From NCBI GenBank assembly GCA_012521455.1, contig JAAYMJ010000081.1, positions 1 to 6,157 of the forward strand: a DNA stretch of 6,157 nt. Direction: 5' to 3'. The DNA comes from Clostridiaceae bacterium. Lineage in GTDB: Bacteria > Bacillota > Clostridia > UMGS1883 > JAAYMJ01. The translations under genes were made by a program, and so were the position numbers. Within the stretch, counting starts at the first letter, position 1. Every line of letters begins with the position of its first letter. Below, in pieces: positions 1-5,754 of this stretch. The notes beneath the pieces were generated by a model, which was not told where the DNA came from, made no database searches, and saw nothing but the letters and a program-made list of their open reading frames with translations.

Positions 1-1
1 A

Positions 2-397
2 TCACATGAGGAATATATAGGCTATGTTTATATTAATTTGTACGATACCGCGGGGAAAGAAATGACTGTAAAAGACGCTGTCAGGTTAATCACAAGTTAT
101 CTTCCCGATTACTTTGGAAAGTACTATTACATGACGGATTGTTATAAATATAAAACCAATAACGCCGAACATTATGTCTACGCGGCCCGGCTTAATGATG
201 ACGGCATTGCCTTTCACAATACTTCCGCGGGGTATTTATCTTATTATTATCACATAAAAATAATAAAATATAATGACGGTGAGCATTGGAGGATAGAAAC
301 AGGATATTCTGCCAGCGGAGGACATGATAAGGGCTGGATTGAAAAATATGCCGAACCTTGGGATATTAACTTTGCCGGTTATTTACAAGGCCAATAA
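2..397 (+). CDS. C-terminal part of an unrecognised protein (5' partial)
   Basis: The reading frame is open from the first complete codon of the window (position 2) to the TAA at 395-397, giving at least 131 residues. A TTG at 38 could be taken as a start, but no Shine-Dalgarno sequence precedes it and the frame stays open upstream (residues SHEEYIGYVYINLYDTAG around it). I therefore read this as the tail of a longer gene cut by the window edge. The visible part is soluble, with no membrane segment, and is rich in tyrosine and other aromatic residues. It has a glycine-containing stretch, GYSASGGHDKGWIEKY, near the C-terminus. I do not recognise the family and assign no function. A hairpin with a T-run about 60 bases downstream fits the end of its transcript. 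Confidence 0.6.
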   Translation, partial: SHEEYIGYVYINLYDTAGKEMTVKDAVRLITSYLPDYFGKYYYMTDCYKYKTNNAEHYVYAARLNDDGIAFHNTSAGYLSYYYHIKIIKYNDGEHWRIETGYSASGGHDKGWIEKYAEPWDINFAGYLQGQ

Positions 398-455
398 CAA
401 CAAACACAGCAGAATTACACAAATTAAAATAATGCCTTAAGCCTTTTATTTAACA

Positions 456-482
456 AGCCGGGATATATCCCGCTGCTTTTCT
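456..482 (+). terminator. Probable intrinsic terminator after the left-edge gene
   Basis: The perfect palindrome CGGGATATATCCCG (459-472) is flanked by AGC (456-458) and GCT (475-477), which can extend the stem past a two-base bulge. TTTTCTT follows directly. A GC-rich stem with a T-run 60 bases after the TAA at 397 fits a rho-independent terminator. Confidence 0.5.
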
Positions 483-487
483 TATAA

Positions 488-625
488 AAGAGTTTTAGGA
501 ATAGTGTGTTATATCCTGAAATAAAAGCTTTTGTGGGAAAAACCGGCTTATCAAAGTATAATGACAGCATGCCGCCGTTAATTAAAAAAGATATTGACGG
601 GATTTTAAAACTGATTGGCGGGTAA
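488..625 (+). pseudogene. Possible C-terminal gene remnant, or a 39-aa small ORF
   Basis: Between a TAA at 485-487 and a TAA at 623-625 the plus strand reads 45 codons with coding-like composition, including LYPEIKAFVGKTGLSKYNDS followed by MPPLIKKDIDGILKLIGG. The pattern looks like the natural C-terminal end of a larger protein, with helical and amphipathic stretches and then a stop. The same frame continues upstream of the TAA at 485 (NKPGYIPLLFL), which suggests decay by a nonsense change, but that part overlaps the hairpin at 456-482. Alternatively, a GTG at 506 preceded by AGGA (497-500) could start a 39-residue protein. The opposite-strand frame over this stretch looks like a shadow. 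The family is not recognised. Confidence 0.3.
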
Positions 626-744
626 TATAAATTCTTCGGGTAAAATAAATTTATGTAATACAAATTAGATATATGGGATAAGCAGTATAAATAAAATTCA
701 AAAAGGTTTATTTGGGTCTAAAAAGTATTAGATGAGGTATAAAT

Positions 745-1449
745 ATGGACATAAAAAATTACGAAAAATACATTTCAGCCGAAACCTTAATGGGGCCAAG
801 CTGTGTAAGAATTCTTGAGGAATTATTTGAAAAATACCCGCAAAAATTTTCAAAAGATGACATCATCCTTGATTTAAGCTGCGGCACTGGGCTTTCAAGC
901 CTTGTAATCGCGAAAGAAACAGGGGCAAGGGTTTTTGCAAACGACCTTTGGATAAGGGAAGAAGAAAATAAAAAGCGTTTTTCAGAGTGGGGTATTTACG
1001 GGCAGGTCATTCCATTTTGCGCAGACGCCAATAATTTAAGTTTTGACAAGGGGCAGTTTAAAGCGTTAATAAGCATTGACTCATACCATTATTTCGCTGG
1101 AAAAGAAGGGTTTTTTCAAGAAAAAATCCTCCCCTTTATGAAAGACGGGGGGGTTATTTTAATTGCAATCCCCGGCTTAAAGGAAGAATATTCAGATAAA
1201 GGTAATCTCTTGTCCGATTGGCTTGGAGATGAGGCATATATGTTCAAAAGCGCAAAGTGCTGGGAAAAACTCATAGGCAGCCACTGCAGGATAAAAACTT
1301 TAAAAACATGGGAGATGGGCTGCTTTGAAAAAGCATGGGATGAGTGGTTTAGTGTAAATAACGAATACGCCCTTGGGGATTTAAAATACTATGAAACAAT
1401 AATAAAGCCCTACACCTGTTTTGTGGGCATATACGTAAAGTTAAAATAA
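745..1449 (+). CDS. Class I SAM-dependent methyltransferase, substrate unknown
   Basis: The 234-residue protein has a Rossmann-type methyltransferase core. Motif I is ILDLSCGTGLSS (residues 41-52, SAM-binding glycine loop). An acidic residue follows strand beta-2 (AND, D67), CADANNLSF (92-100) sits where the adenine-contacting aspartate is found, and SIDSYHYF (110-117) is the motif IV region. The N-terminal MGPSCVRILEELF and C-terminal ECF/AWDEW-type pattern (here MGCFEKAWDEWF, 191-202) match a Firmicutes methyltransferase group often labelled cyclopropane-fatty-acyl-phospholipid synthase-like. That label is not evidence of lipid cyclopropanation. The ATG at 745 is set by GAGG (734-737) seven bases upstream. 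The protein is probably cytosolic, with no signal or membrane segment. The family assignment is firm; the methyl acceptor cannot be inferred. The gap to the next gene is 135 bases and contains an inverted repeat. Confidence 0.9.
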   Translation: MDIKNYEKYISAETLMGPSCVRILEELFEKYPQKFSKDDIILDLSCGTGLSSLVIAKETGARVFANDLWIREEENKKRFSEWGIYGQVIPFCADANNLSFDKGQFKALISIDSYHYFAGKEGFFQEKILPFMKDGGVILIAIPGLKEEYSDKGNLLSDWLGDEAYMFKSAKCWEKLIGSHCRIKTLKTWEMGCFEKAWDEWFSVNNEYALGDLKYYETIIKPYTCFVGIYVKLK

Positions 1450-1454
1450 GGTTT

Positions 1455-1495
1455 TTATAAGGCGGGTAAACTTTAAAACCTGCCTTATAAGGCAG
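1455..1495. repeat. Inverted repeat with overlapping 16-bp palindrome
   Basis: Arm TTATAAGGCGGGT (1455-1467) pairs with ACCTGCCTTATAA (1478-1490), 13 positions with one G-U pair, around a 10-base loop. The right arm is also the left half of the perfect palindrome CTGCCTTATAAGGCAG (1480-1495), so the two hairpins exclude each other. It lies just after the methyltransferase stop. No clean T-run follows (GAATTT), so it is not a classical terminator on this strand. Confidence 0.55.
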
Positions 1496-1584
1496 AATTT
1501 AGCGGGCTATTTTTAACGGGGCCGGAAAATAATAAATACATGTAATTTGCAATTTAACTTATTAATATTAAAGGAAGTGTAAAC

Positions 1585-2121
1585 ATGATTGCGTCGCAAT
1601 ACAAGATAATATTACCCGCAAACTACGATATGGATATCATTAGAAAAAGGGTCAAGGAAAACGGGCATAAAACCGATGGGTTTTACGGGCTCAAATTCAA
1701 GCTTTACTTAATAACCGAAAAAGGGATAAACAATAATATGCAAAACAGCTATTCCCCGTTATATGTATGGAATGACAGTGAAGGGCTGAACAAATTCCTG
1801 TTTGAGGGCTTTTATGACAATATTATAACATCCTTCGGTTGGCAAAAGGTAAATATTGGTATCCCCTTAATTGACACCACATCACAAAAAATCAAAGACG
1901 CAAAATTTGTGTTTGAAGTATGCGGGGAAATTGAGCCAAAAGAAAGCTTAAATAATTTTAAATCCCGCATAAAAGAGTCAATCCCTGAAATTAGTGATGA
2001 ATTTGTGTTAATTTTTAATCCTGACAAATGGAAATACAGCGTGTTTTATTTTATTGACGGTTTTGAAAAAGTGAAAAATAAAAAAGGCGTGATATACACC
2101 ATACTTCATGTATCGCTATAA
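1585..2121 (+). CDS. DUF4865 family protein
   Basis: The 178-residue protein has the marks of the DUF4865 family: an N-terminal MIASQYKIILPANYDMDIIR followed by a GH-x-DGFYGLKFK segment (residues 27-39), then YSPLYVWNDSEGLNKFLF (about 56-73) and the SFGW stretch (about 83-86). The length is typical for the family. The function is unknown. The fold is presumably soluble and cytosolic, since no signal peptide or membrane segment is visible. The start is the ATG at 1585, preceded by AAAGGAAG with good spacing. The next gene begins 55 bases downstream on the same strand, so cotranscription is possible. An opposite-strand frame inside this gene is a shadow. Confidence 0.85.
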   Translation: MIASQYKIILPANYDMDIIRKRVKENGHKTDGFYGLKFKLYLITEKGINNNMQNSYSPLYVWNDSEGLNKFLFEGFYDNIITSFGWQKVNIGIPLIDTTSQKIKDAKFVFEVCGEIEPKESLNNFKSRIKESIPEISDEFVLIFNPDKWKYSVFYFIDGFEKVKNKKGVIYTILHVSL

Positions 2122-2176
2122 AGGTTAAAACAATACCAATGATAAAGGTTTTTTTAAAAAAGAACGGAGGGATATT

Positions 2177-2671
2177 ATGGTTGAAAAAAACGACGCAATT
2201 GAAATTATTTCATACGCTGAAAAAAACGGGATTGAAATATTCCTTGACGGGGGCTGGGGGGTTGACGCCCTTTTAGGAATGCAGACACGAAAGCACAATG
2301 ACATTGATTTATTTGTGGAAAAGAAAAACGGGCAAAAATTTATAGGGGTAATAAAAGAAAAGGGCTATGTTGAAATACCCGAAGTTTATACAACCCCCTC
2401 CCACACGGTTTGGAAAGACGGAAAAGGAAGGATAATCGACTTACATATATTTGAATTTACCCAAGAGGGCGATTTAGTTTTTGAGGGGGACACATACCCC
2501 GGCGAGGTCTTCGGCGGGATTGGAAATATAGGCGGTAAAACGGTAAAATGTATCAGCGCCAAATACCAGGTTTTATACCATTTAGGGTATGAGCATGACG
2601 AAAATGACGCCCATGATGTATTGCTTCTTTGCGAAAAATTCAATATCCCCGTTCCCGGTGAATATAAGTAA
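2177..2671 (+). CDS. Lnu/ANT-type nucleotidyltransferase (possible drug-modifying enzyme)
   Basis: The 164-residue protein belongs to the small nucleotidyltransferases that include the lincosamide nucleotidyltransferases (LnuA/LnuC type, about 160 residues) and aminoglycoside 2''-adenylyltransferases. The catalytic block is LDGGWGVDAL (residues 23-32), followed by TRKHNDIDLFV (37-47), with D42 and D44 as the metal-binding pair. IIDLHIF (86-92) supplies the third carboxylate, D88. The C-terminal CISAKYQVLYHLGYE and DAHDV segments (125-147) also follow the family pattern. Such enzymes transfer AMP from ATP to a drug hydroxyl. Many chromosomal homologues have no proven resistance role, so the substrate is open. 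The ATG at 2177 has a strong GGAGGG six bases upstream. All key residues seem present, so it should be active. An opposite-strand frame over 2386-2757 is a shadow. Confidence 0.85.
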   Translation: MVEKNDAIEIISYAEKNGIEIFLDGGWGVDALLGMQTRKHNDIDLFVEKKNGQKFIGVIKEKGYVEIPEVYTTPSHTVWKDGKGRIIDLHIFEFTQEGDLVFEGDTYPGEVFGGIGNIGGKTVKCISAKYQVLYHLGYEHDENDAHDVLLLCEKFNIPVPGEYK

Positions 2672-2749
2672 AGTATTTTTCCAAAATTAAGCGGGTTATT
2701 AAGTAAGGTTGGATAATTGCGGATTAAACTAAAAAATTGGTGGTAAAAA

Positions 2750-3193
2750 ATGAACATGATGGATTTAGTGGGAAGATGCGGCCTGTATTGCGGTGCCTGT
2801 GTTATTTACAGAGCACAAAGGGATGACCAGTCCTTAAGGGCAAAAATTGCGCATAGGTATAACTGCTCAACAGATGAAGTCAGGTGCAACGGCTGCGGGG
2901 CTTTAACACCTGGGTGTTGGGGAAACGGGTGCAAAATTTTCCAATGCACCATTGACATGGGGGTAAATTTTTGTTTTGAACGCAAAAAGCTTGAAACCTG
3001 CGGTATTTTTAATAATCTAGCTAAAGGTTATCTTGAAGACGGGGTTGACCTTAGAAAAAACCTTCAAAAAATCAAGGAAGGAAAAGTCAAAGAATGGCTT
3101 ACGGAAAGCCAAAAGAAATACACCTGCAAGGAATGCAATAAGCCATTAGCTTATTCTTCAAAATGCCATCATTGCGGGGCTCAAATTATATAA
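2750..3193 (+). CDS. DUF3795 cysteine-rich protein with C-terminal zinc-ribbon-like tail
   Basis: The 147-residue protein opens with GRCGLYCGACVIYRA (residues 8-22) and continues with VRCNGCGALTPGCWGNGCKI and QCTIDMGVNFC. This is the multi-cysteine arrangement of DUF3795 proteins. A second module at the C-terminus has CKECNKPL and CHHCGAQ (about residues 125-145), two CxxC pairs like a zinc ribbon. In all I count 15 cysteines, so metal (Zn or Fe-S) binding is likely, but the function of the family is unknown. The ATG at 2750 follows GGTGG (about 2739-2743); ATG codons at 2756 and 2759 are possible alternatives that leave the domain intact. It is the last of four plus-strand genes and faces a convergent membrane-protein gene. 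Confidence 0.85.
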   Translation: MNMMDLVGRCGLYCGACVIYRAQRDDQSLRAKIAHRYNCSTDEVRCNGCGALTPGCWGNGCKIFQCTIDMGVNFCFERKKLETCGIFNNLAKGYLEDGVDLRKNLQKIKEGKVKEWLTESQKKYTCKECNKPLAYSSKCHHCGAQII

Positions 3194-3278
3194 CATGTTT
3201 TCTATAATCTAATTTTTTAAAAAAATCATACATATTTGGCCTGTAGTCAAAAGCCCCCAAAAAAAGCCCGCAACAAGG

Positions 3279-3842
3279 TTATTTATTTTGTTTTTGCTTT
3301 TTAAAAAAATAACCCAAAAACACGGCGCAGATTATAAGCCCGGTTAACGCGGGTTTTAAAACGGACATGCCTGCCTTGCCGCCAAAAACAATGCTCCATG
3401 AGGATTTTAAAAAAGCGGCCCCAATGATTACGCCAAAAAGCCATTTTAGGCTTCTTTTCCATGCAAACATCAAAAGCATAAAGAAAAACAGCGGCACTAA
3501 AAGGCTTACCGCTATCTTTTCAGCCGTCCATTCCCCTTTTAAGTAATCCATTTCAAAAGCCAAAAATTCCATAACTTTAGGGTCTTTAACTTCCGGCGCG
3601 GGAAACCAGAACATGCTTGTAAAAAGGACAAAGATTGAAGCGGATATGCCGGCAAAACTCTTTTTAAAGGCGAAAAAAACCATGGGAATGATAAATACGG
3701 GCCGGATATACCAGCTTAATATGTTATGGTGCCTTTCAAAGGCCCATTTAAAAAAGCCGTCGTTTGTAATAAATAAAACAATAAATATAGCGGTCGCAAC
3801 CATAAAAAACGCACCTGTGACTAAATCCGCCCTCTTTCTCAT
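3279..3842 (-). CDS. Six-helix integral membrane protein, unrecognised
   Basis: The 187-residue protein has about six hydrophobic segments, at residues 9-26, 44-59, 64-80, 108-128, 132-154 and 159-180, and ends in a basic tail, KKQKQNK. A more polar linker rich in Pro, Glu and Lys (81-107) separates the third and fourth helices. No catalytic motif or transporter signature is visible and I do not recognise the family. The start is the ATG at 3842 (minus strand), with AAAGGAGGG (complement of 3849-3857) at good spacing and a consensus-like promoter further upstream. The gene is divergent from the riboswitch-controlled aminomutase gene and convergent with the DUF3795 gene. A role in osmotic or envelope physiology would be guesswork from position alone. 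Plus-strand frames across it are shadows. Confidence 0.75.
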   Translation of the reverse strand: MRKRADLVTGAFFMVATAIFIVLFITNDGFFKWAFERHHNILSWYIRPVFIIPMVFFAFKKSFAGISASIFVLFTSMFWFPAPEVKDPKVMEFLAFEMDYLKGEWTAEKIAVSLLVPLFFFMLLMFAWKRSLKWLFGVIIGAAFLKSSWSIVFGGKAGMSVLKPALTGLIICAVFLGYFFKKQKQNK

Positions 3843-3873
3843 GGCAGGCCCTCCTTTGTGGCTTTATGTTTTT

Positions 3874-3902
3874 ATTATAGGGTTTTTTAGCAATAGTTTC
3901 AA
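3874..3902 (-). promoter_or_regulatory. Sigma-A-type promoter of the membrane-protein gene
   Basis: On the minus strand TTGAAA (complement of 3897-3902) is followed after exactly 17 bases by a perfect TATAAT (complement of 3874-3879). The predicted start near 3867 gives a short leader of about 25 bases to the ATG at 3842, with the Shine-Dalgarno sequence inside it. Confidence 0.75.
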
Positions 3903-3960
3903 TAAAAATGACTGATAATATACCAAAACACAAAATGCCCATTTAATTTTAATTTTAATT

Positions 3961-3986
3961 AAAAAGGAAAAAATTTTTCCTTTTTT
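3961..3986. repeat. AT-rich near-perfect palindrome in the divergent intergenic region
   Basis: AAAAAGGAAAAA and TTTTTCCTTTTT form a 12-bp inverted repeat around a single A, and T-residues follow. It resembles a weak bidirectional terminator, but it lies upstream of both divergent promoters, so it ends neither neighbouring gene. It may insulate the aminomutase leader or serve as a DNA site. The stem has only two G-C pairs. Confidence 0.45.
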
Positions 3987-4067
3987 AATAACCTCCCAAG
4001 CCAAAGGCAGGCCCCAGACAGCAACAACCGCGCCACGATTTAAATTATGTTTTTTTAAAATAAGGGT

Positions 4068-4096
4068 TTGACTTTATCAAAGATTTGTTTTATTAT
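4068..4096 (+). promoter_or_regulatory. Sigma-A-type promoter of the riboswitch-aminomutase transcript
   Basis: TTGACT (4068-4073) and TATTAT (4091-4096) are separated by 17 bases. The predicted start lies near 4103, about 25 bases before the riboswitch aptamer. A TATAAT at 4098-4103 is closer to consensus but has a 24-base spacing from this -35 box, so it is less likely to be its partner. Confidence 0.6.
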
Positions 4097-4126
4097 ATAT
4101 AATATAGAATACAATTAAATTTTAAA

Positions 4127-4255
4127 AATGCTGAATTTCTGTGTATACAGAATACGGGGGAACCGTTTTTTGGGGTGAATCCGGGTTTTAAAACCGGTAG
4201 GGCTGTCCTTTCGGCCCGAATCCGTCAGCTAACCTCGGAAGCAATGAAGGAAAGG
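4127..4255 (+). ncRNA. Cyclic di-AMP riboswitch aptamer (ydaO/yuaA class)
   Basis: The conserved blocks of the ydaO/yuaA class occur in order. They are GAATACGGGGGAACC-type sequence (ACGGGGGAACC at 4154-4164), GGGGTGAATCC (4172-4182), a variable hairpin (GGTTTTAAAACC at 4184-4195), GTAGGGCT (4197-4204), then CCCGAATCCGTCAGCTAACC (4215-4234), CTCGGAAGCAATGAAGGAAAG. TGCT (4129-4132) can pair with AGCA (4240-4243) to close the aptamer. This class binds c-di-AMP and in Bacillus acts as a genetic OFF switch. Here it lies in the leader of the glutamate 2,3-aminomutase gene and is followed at once by an intrinsic terminator. The boundaries are approximate because no covariance model was run; the class assignment rests on the near-consensus core. 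Confidence 0.93.
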
Positions 4256-4315
4256 ATTTTCTTTCTTGTTTGCGGTTTTCGCCCTTTGGTGATACCGCTT
4301 TTTAAATCCTTTTTT
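4251..4315 (+). terminator. Riboswitch expression platform: intrinsic terminator
   Basis: AAAGGATTT (4251-4259) pairs with AAATCCTTT (4304-4312), and the T-run reaches 4315. Inside is a second stem, GCGGT (4272-4276) with ACCGC (4294-4298), capped by TCGCC/GGTGA around CTTT. The left arm touches the 3' end of the aptamer. This fits ligand-dependent termination: with c-di-AMP bound, the transcript should end before the aminomutase gene. Confidence 0.8.
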
Positions 4316-4374
4316 AGCCGGGCTTTCCATATTTTTTAAATATGTTTCCATTTTTTTGGTTTTTGGCCGTGTCC

Positions 4375-4437
4375 CCTCCCGGATTTGCCGTCATATTTTC
4401 ATTCCCCTTTCAGCAGACAACAAAAAATCATGGGAGG
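4375..4437 (+). promoter_or_regulatory. Shine-Dalgarno and complementary CCTCCC segment of the aminomutase leader
   Basis: The ribosome binding site GGGAGGTG (4432-4439) stands before the TTG at 4450. The CCTCCC at 4375-4380 is an exact complement of its GGGAGG (4432-4437), separated by 51 bases. Pairing would hide the ribosome binding site. Whether this happens in the cell is untested, and a 6-bp helix closing a long loop is only moderately stable. Confidence 0.4.
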
Positions 4438-4449
4438 TGTTTTAAAGTT

Positions 4450-5679
4450 TTGAGGAATTTAGCAACTTTAAATGAAACAAAAACCACAAGATTTACCCGG
4501 CTTAAAAGCACAATTTCAGACTACATAGAAAAAAAGGACAAAATTATTACAGGGATTGAAGACGAAAAACGGATTGAAGCACAAAAGAAAAAAATTATAA
4601 AACGTCTCGGGGCAACCGAAAAGGAGTGGAACGACTACCGCTGGCAGCTGACACACAGGTTTTGCAACATTGATGATTTTGCAGATATAACCGGGGTATC
4701 CCAAAAAGAAATTGAAAGAATAAAAGAGGTGGGGAAATTATACCGCTACGCCATATCCCCCTACTATCTTTCCCTAATTGACCCCGAAGATTTAAACTGC
4801 CCAATCAGAAAACAAGCATTACCCAGCGCAGAAGAACTTGACCCCAGCGGTGAGCTGGACCCCATGGATGAGGAAGGCTGGACGCCGGTTCCAAATGTAA
4901 CGCGCAGGTATCCCGACCGCCTGATTATAAAAGTCACAAATATGTGCGCAATGTACTGCCGCTTCTGCCAAAGAAGGCGCCTGATCGGGGAAACGGATTG
5001 CCACACAGGATGGGATAAAATCGCAAACGCAATAGAATATGTCAAAGCCAACAAGGAAATCCGCGATGTGTTAATTACCGGCGGGGACCCCTTTATGTTA
5101 AGCGACAGCATGATTGAAAAAATCCTGATTTCCTTGCGCGAAATAAAGCATGTGGAAATAATAAGGTTTGGAACAAGAACTCCTGTGACCTTGCCGCAGA
5201 GGATTACCGATGACCTTGTGAATATACTAAAAAAATACCACCCCATTTATGTAAACACCCATTTTAACAGCCCCAAAGAAATCACGAAAGAATCAAAGGA
5301 AGCCTGTGAAAAGCTGGCTGACGCAGGAATACCTTTAGGCAACCAAATGGTGTTATTAAACGGGGTTAACAACGACCCATACATTGTCAGGAAGTTAAAC
5401 CAAAACCTTTTAAAAATACGGGTAAAGCCCTACTACATTTTCCATCCCAAAGCCGTAAAAGGCACATCCCACTTCTGGGCACGGATTGAAGAAGGTATTG
5501 AGATAATGGAATCCCTAAGAGGCCGCACTTCTGGAATGGCAATTCCAACTTACATTGTAAACGGGCCCGGGGGGCTTGGAAAAACCCCGATTTTGCCAAA
5601 CTACCTTATGTATATCGGAGATAACAGGGCTGTGTTTAGGAACTGGGAAGGAAAAATCTTTGAAATTCCCAATAAATAA
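4450..5679 (+). CDS. eam: Glutamate 2,3-aminomutase (radical SAM, PLP-dependent)
   Basis: This KamA-family enzyme of 409 residues (from the TTG) should convert L-glutamate to beta-glutamate in the cytosol. The radical-SAM cluster motif CAMYCRFC (Cys166, 170, 173) and the PLP lysine in GGLGKTP (Lys378) are present. Lysine 2,3-aminomutase binds its substrate side chain with two aspartates (Asp293 and Asp330 in the Clostridium subterminale enzyme). Here YYIFHPKAVKG puts Lys334 and IPTYIVNGPGG puts Asn371 at these sites, the substitutions reported for C. difficile glutamate 2,3-aminomutase. The zinc-site cysteines of the lysine enzyme are missing: Cys268 is replaced by Asp309, and the C-terminal extension with the other three is absent. 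An ATG at 4342 would add 36 residues, but it lacks a ribosome binding site and the extra part is hydrophobic and unlike the family. The TTG follows GGGAGG by 12 bases, slightly long. A c-di-AMP riboswitch controls it. Confidence 0.9.
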   Translation: MRNLATLNETKTTRFTRLKSTISDYIEKKDKIITGIEDEKRIEAQKKKIIKRLGATEKEWNDYRWQLTHRFCNIDDFADITGVSQKEIERIKEVGKLYRYAISPYYLSLIDPEDLNCPIRKQALPSAEELDPSGELDPMDEEGWTPVPNVTRRYPDRLIIKVTNMCAMYCRFCQRRRLIGETDCHTGWDKIANAIEYVKANKEIRDVLITGGDPFMLSDSMIEKILISLREIKHVEIIRFGTRTPVTLPQRITDDLVNILKKYHPIYVNTHFNSPKEITKESKEACEKLADAGIPLGNQMVLLNGVNNDPYIVRKLNQNLLKIRVKPYYIFHPKAVKGTSHFWARIEEGIEIMESLRGRTSGMAIPTYIVNGPGGLGKTPILPNYLMYIGDNRAVFRNWEGKIFEIPNK

Positions 5680-5754
5680 CTTTTATGTGGGGTAAATGTT
5701 TATACTGGAAAAAAGGTCTTATATAAAAAACGCTAAAGTGGAGAATTATTGATG

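Noticed and set aside
424..663. Minus-strand frame of 79 residues
   Set aside because: Its composition is unconvincing and no ribosome binding site was seen; the plus-strand reading of the same stretch looks more coding-like.
1450..2749. Integron cassette sites (attC) between the single-gene units
   Set aside because: The one-gene, same-strand layout suggested cassettes, but no paired GTTRRRY/RYYYAAC ends or conserved attC-like arms recur in the gaps.
3194..3278. Bidirectional terminator between the convergent genes
   Set aside because: There are T-runs and a repeated AAAAGCCC (3249-3256 and 3262-3269), but these are direct repeats. The only inverted repeat is an A/T run without G-C pairs.
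3613..3915. Plus-strand frame of 100 residues opposite the membrane-protein gene
   Set aside because: The minus-strand frame has a consensus-like promoter, a strong ribosome binding site and regular hydrophobic segments; the plus frame has none of these.
4472..4528. ATG at 4472 with a short frame beginning MKQKPQDLPG
   Set aside because: It is out of frame with the aminomutase, ends after about 18 codons and is poorly placed relative to the ribosome binding site.
4764..5246. Long minus-strand open frame (160 residues) inside the aminomutase gene
   Set aside because: It lies opposite a strongly supported radical-SAM gene, has no ribosome binding site and has no recognisable motif. It is a shadow frame.
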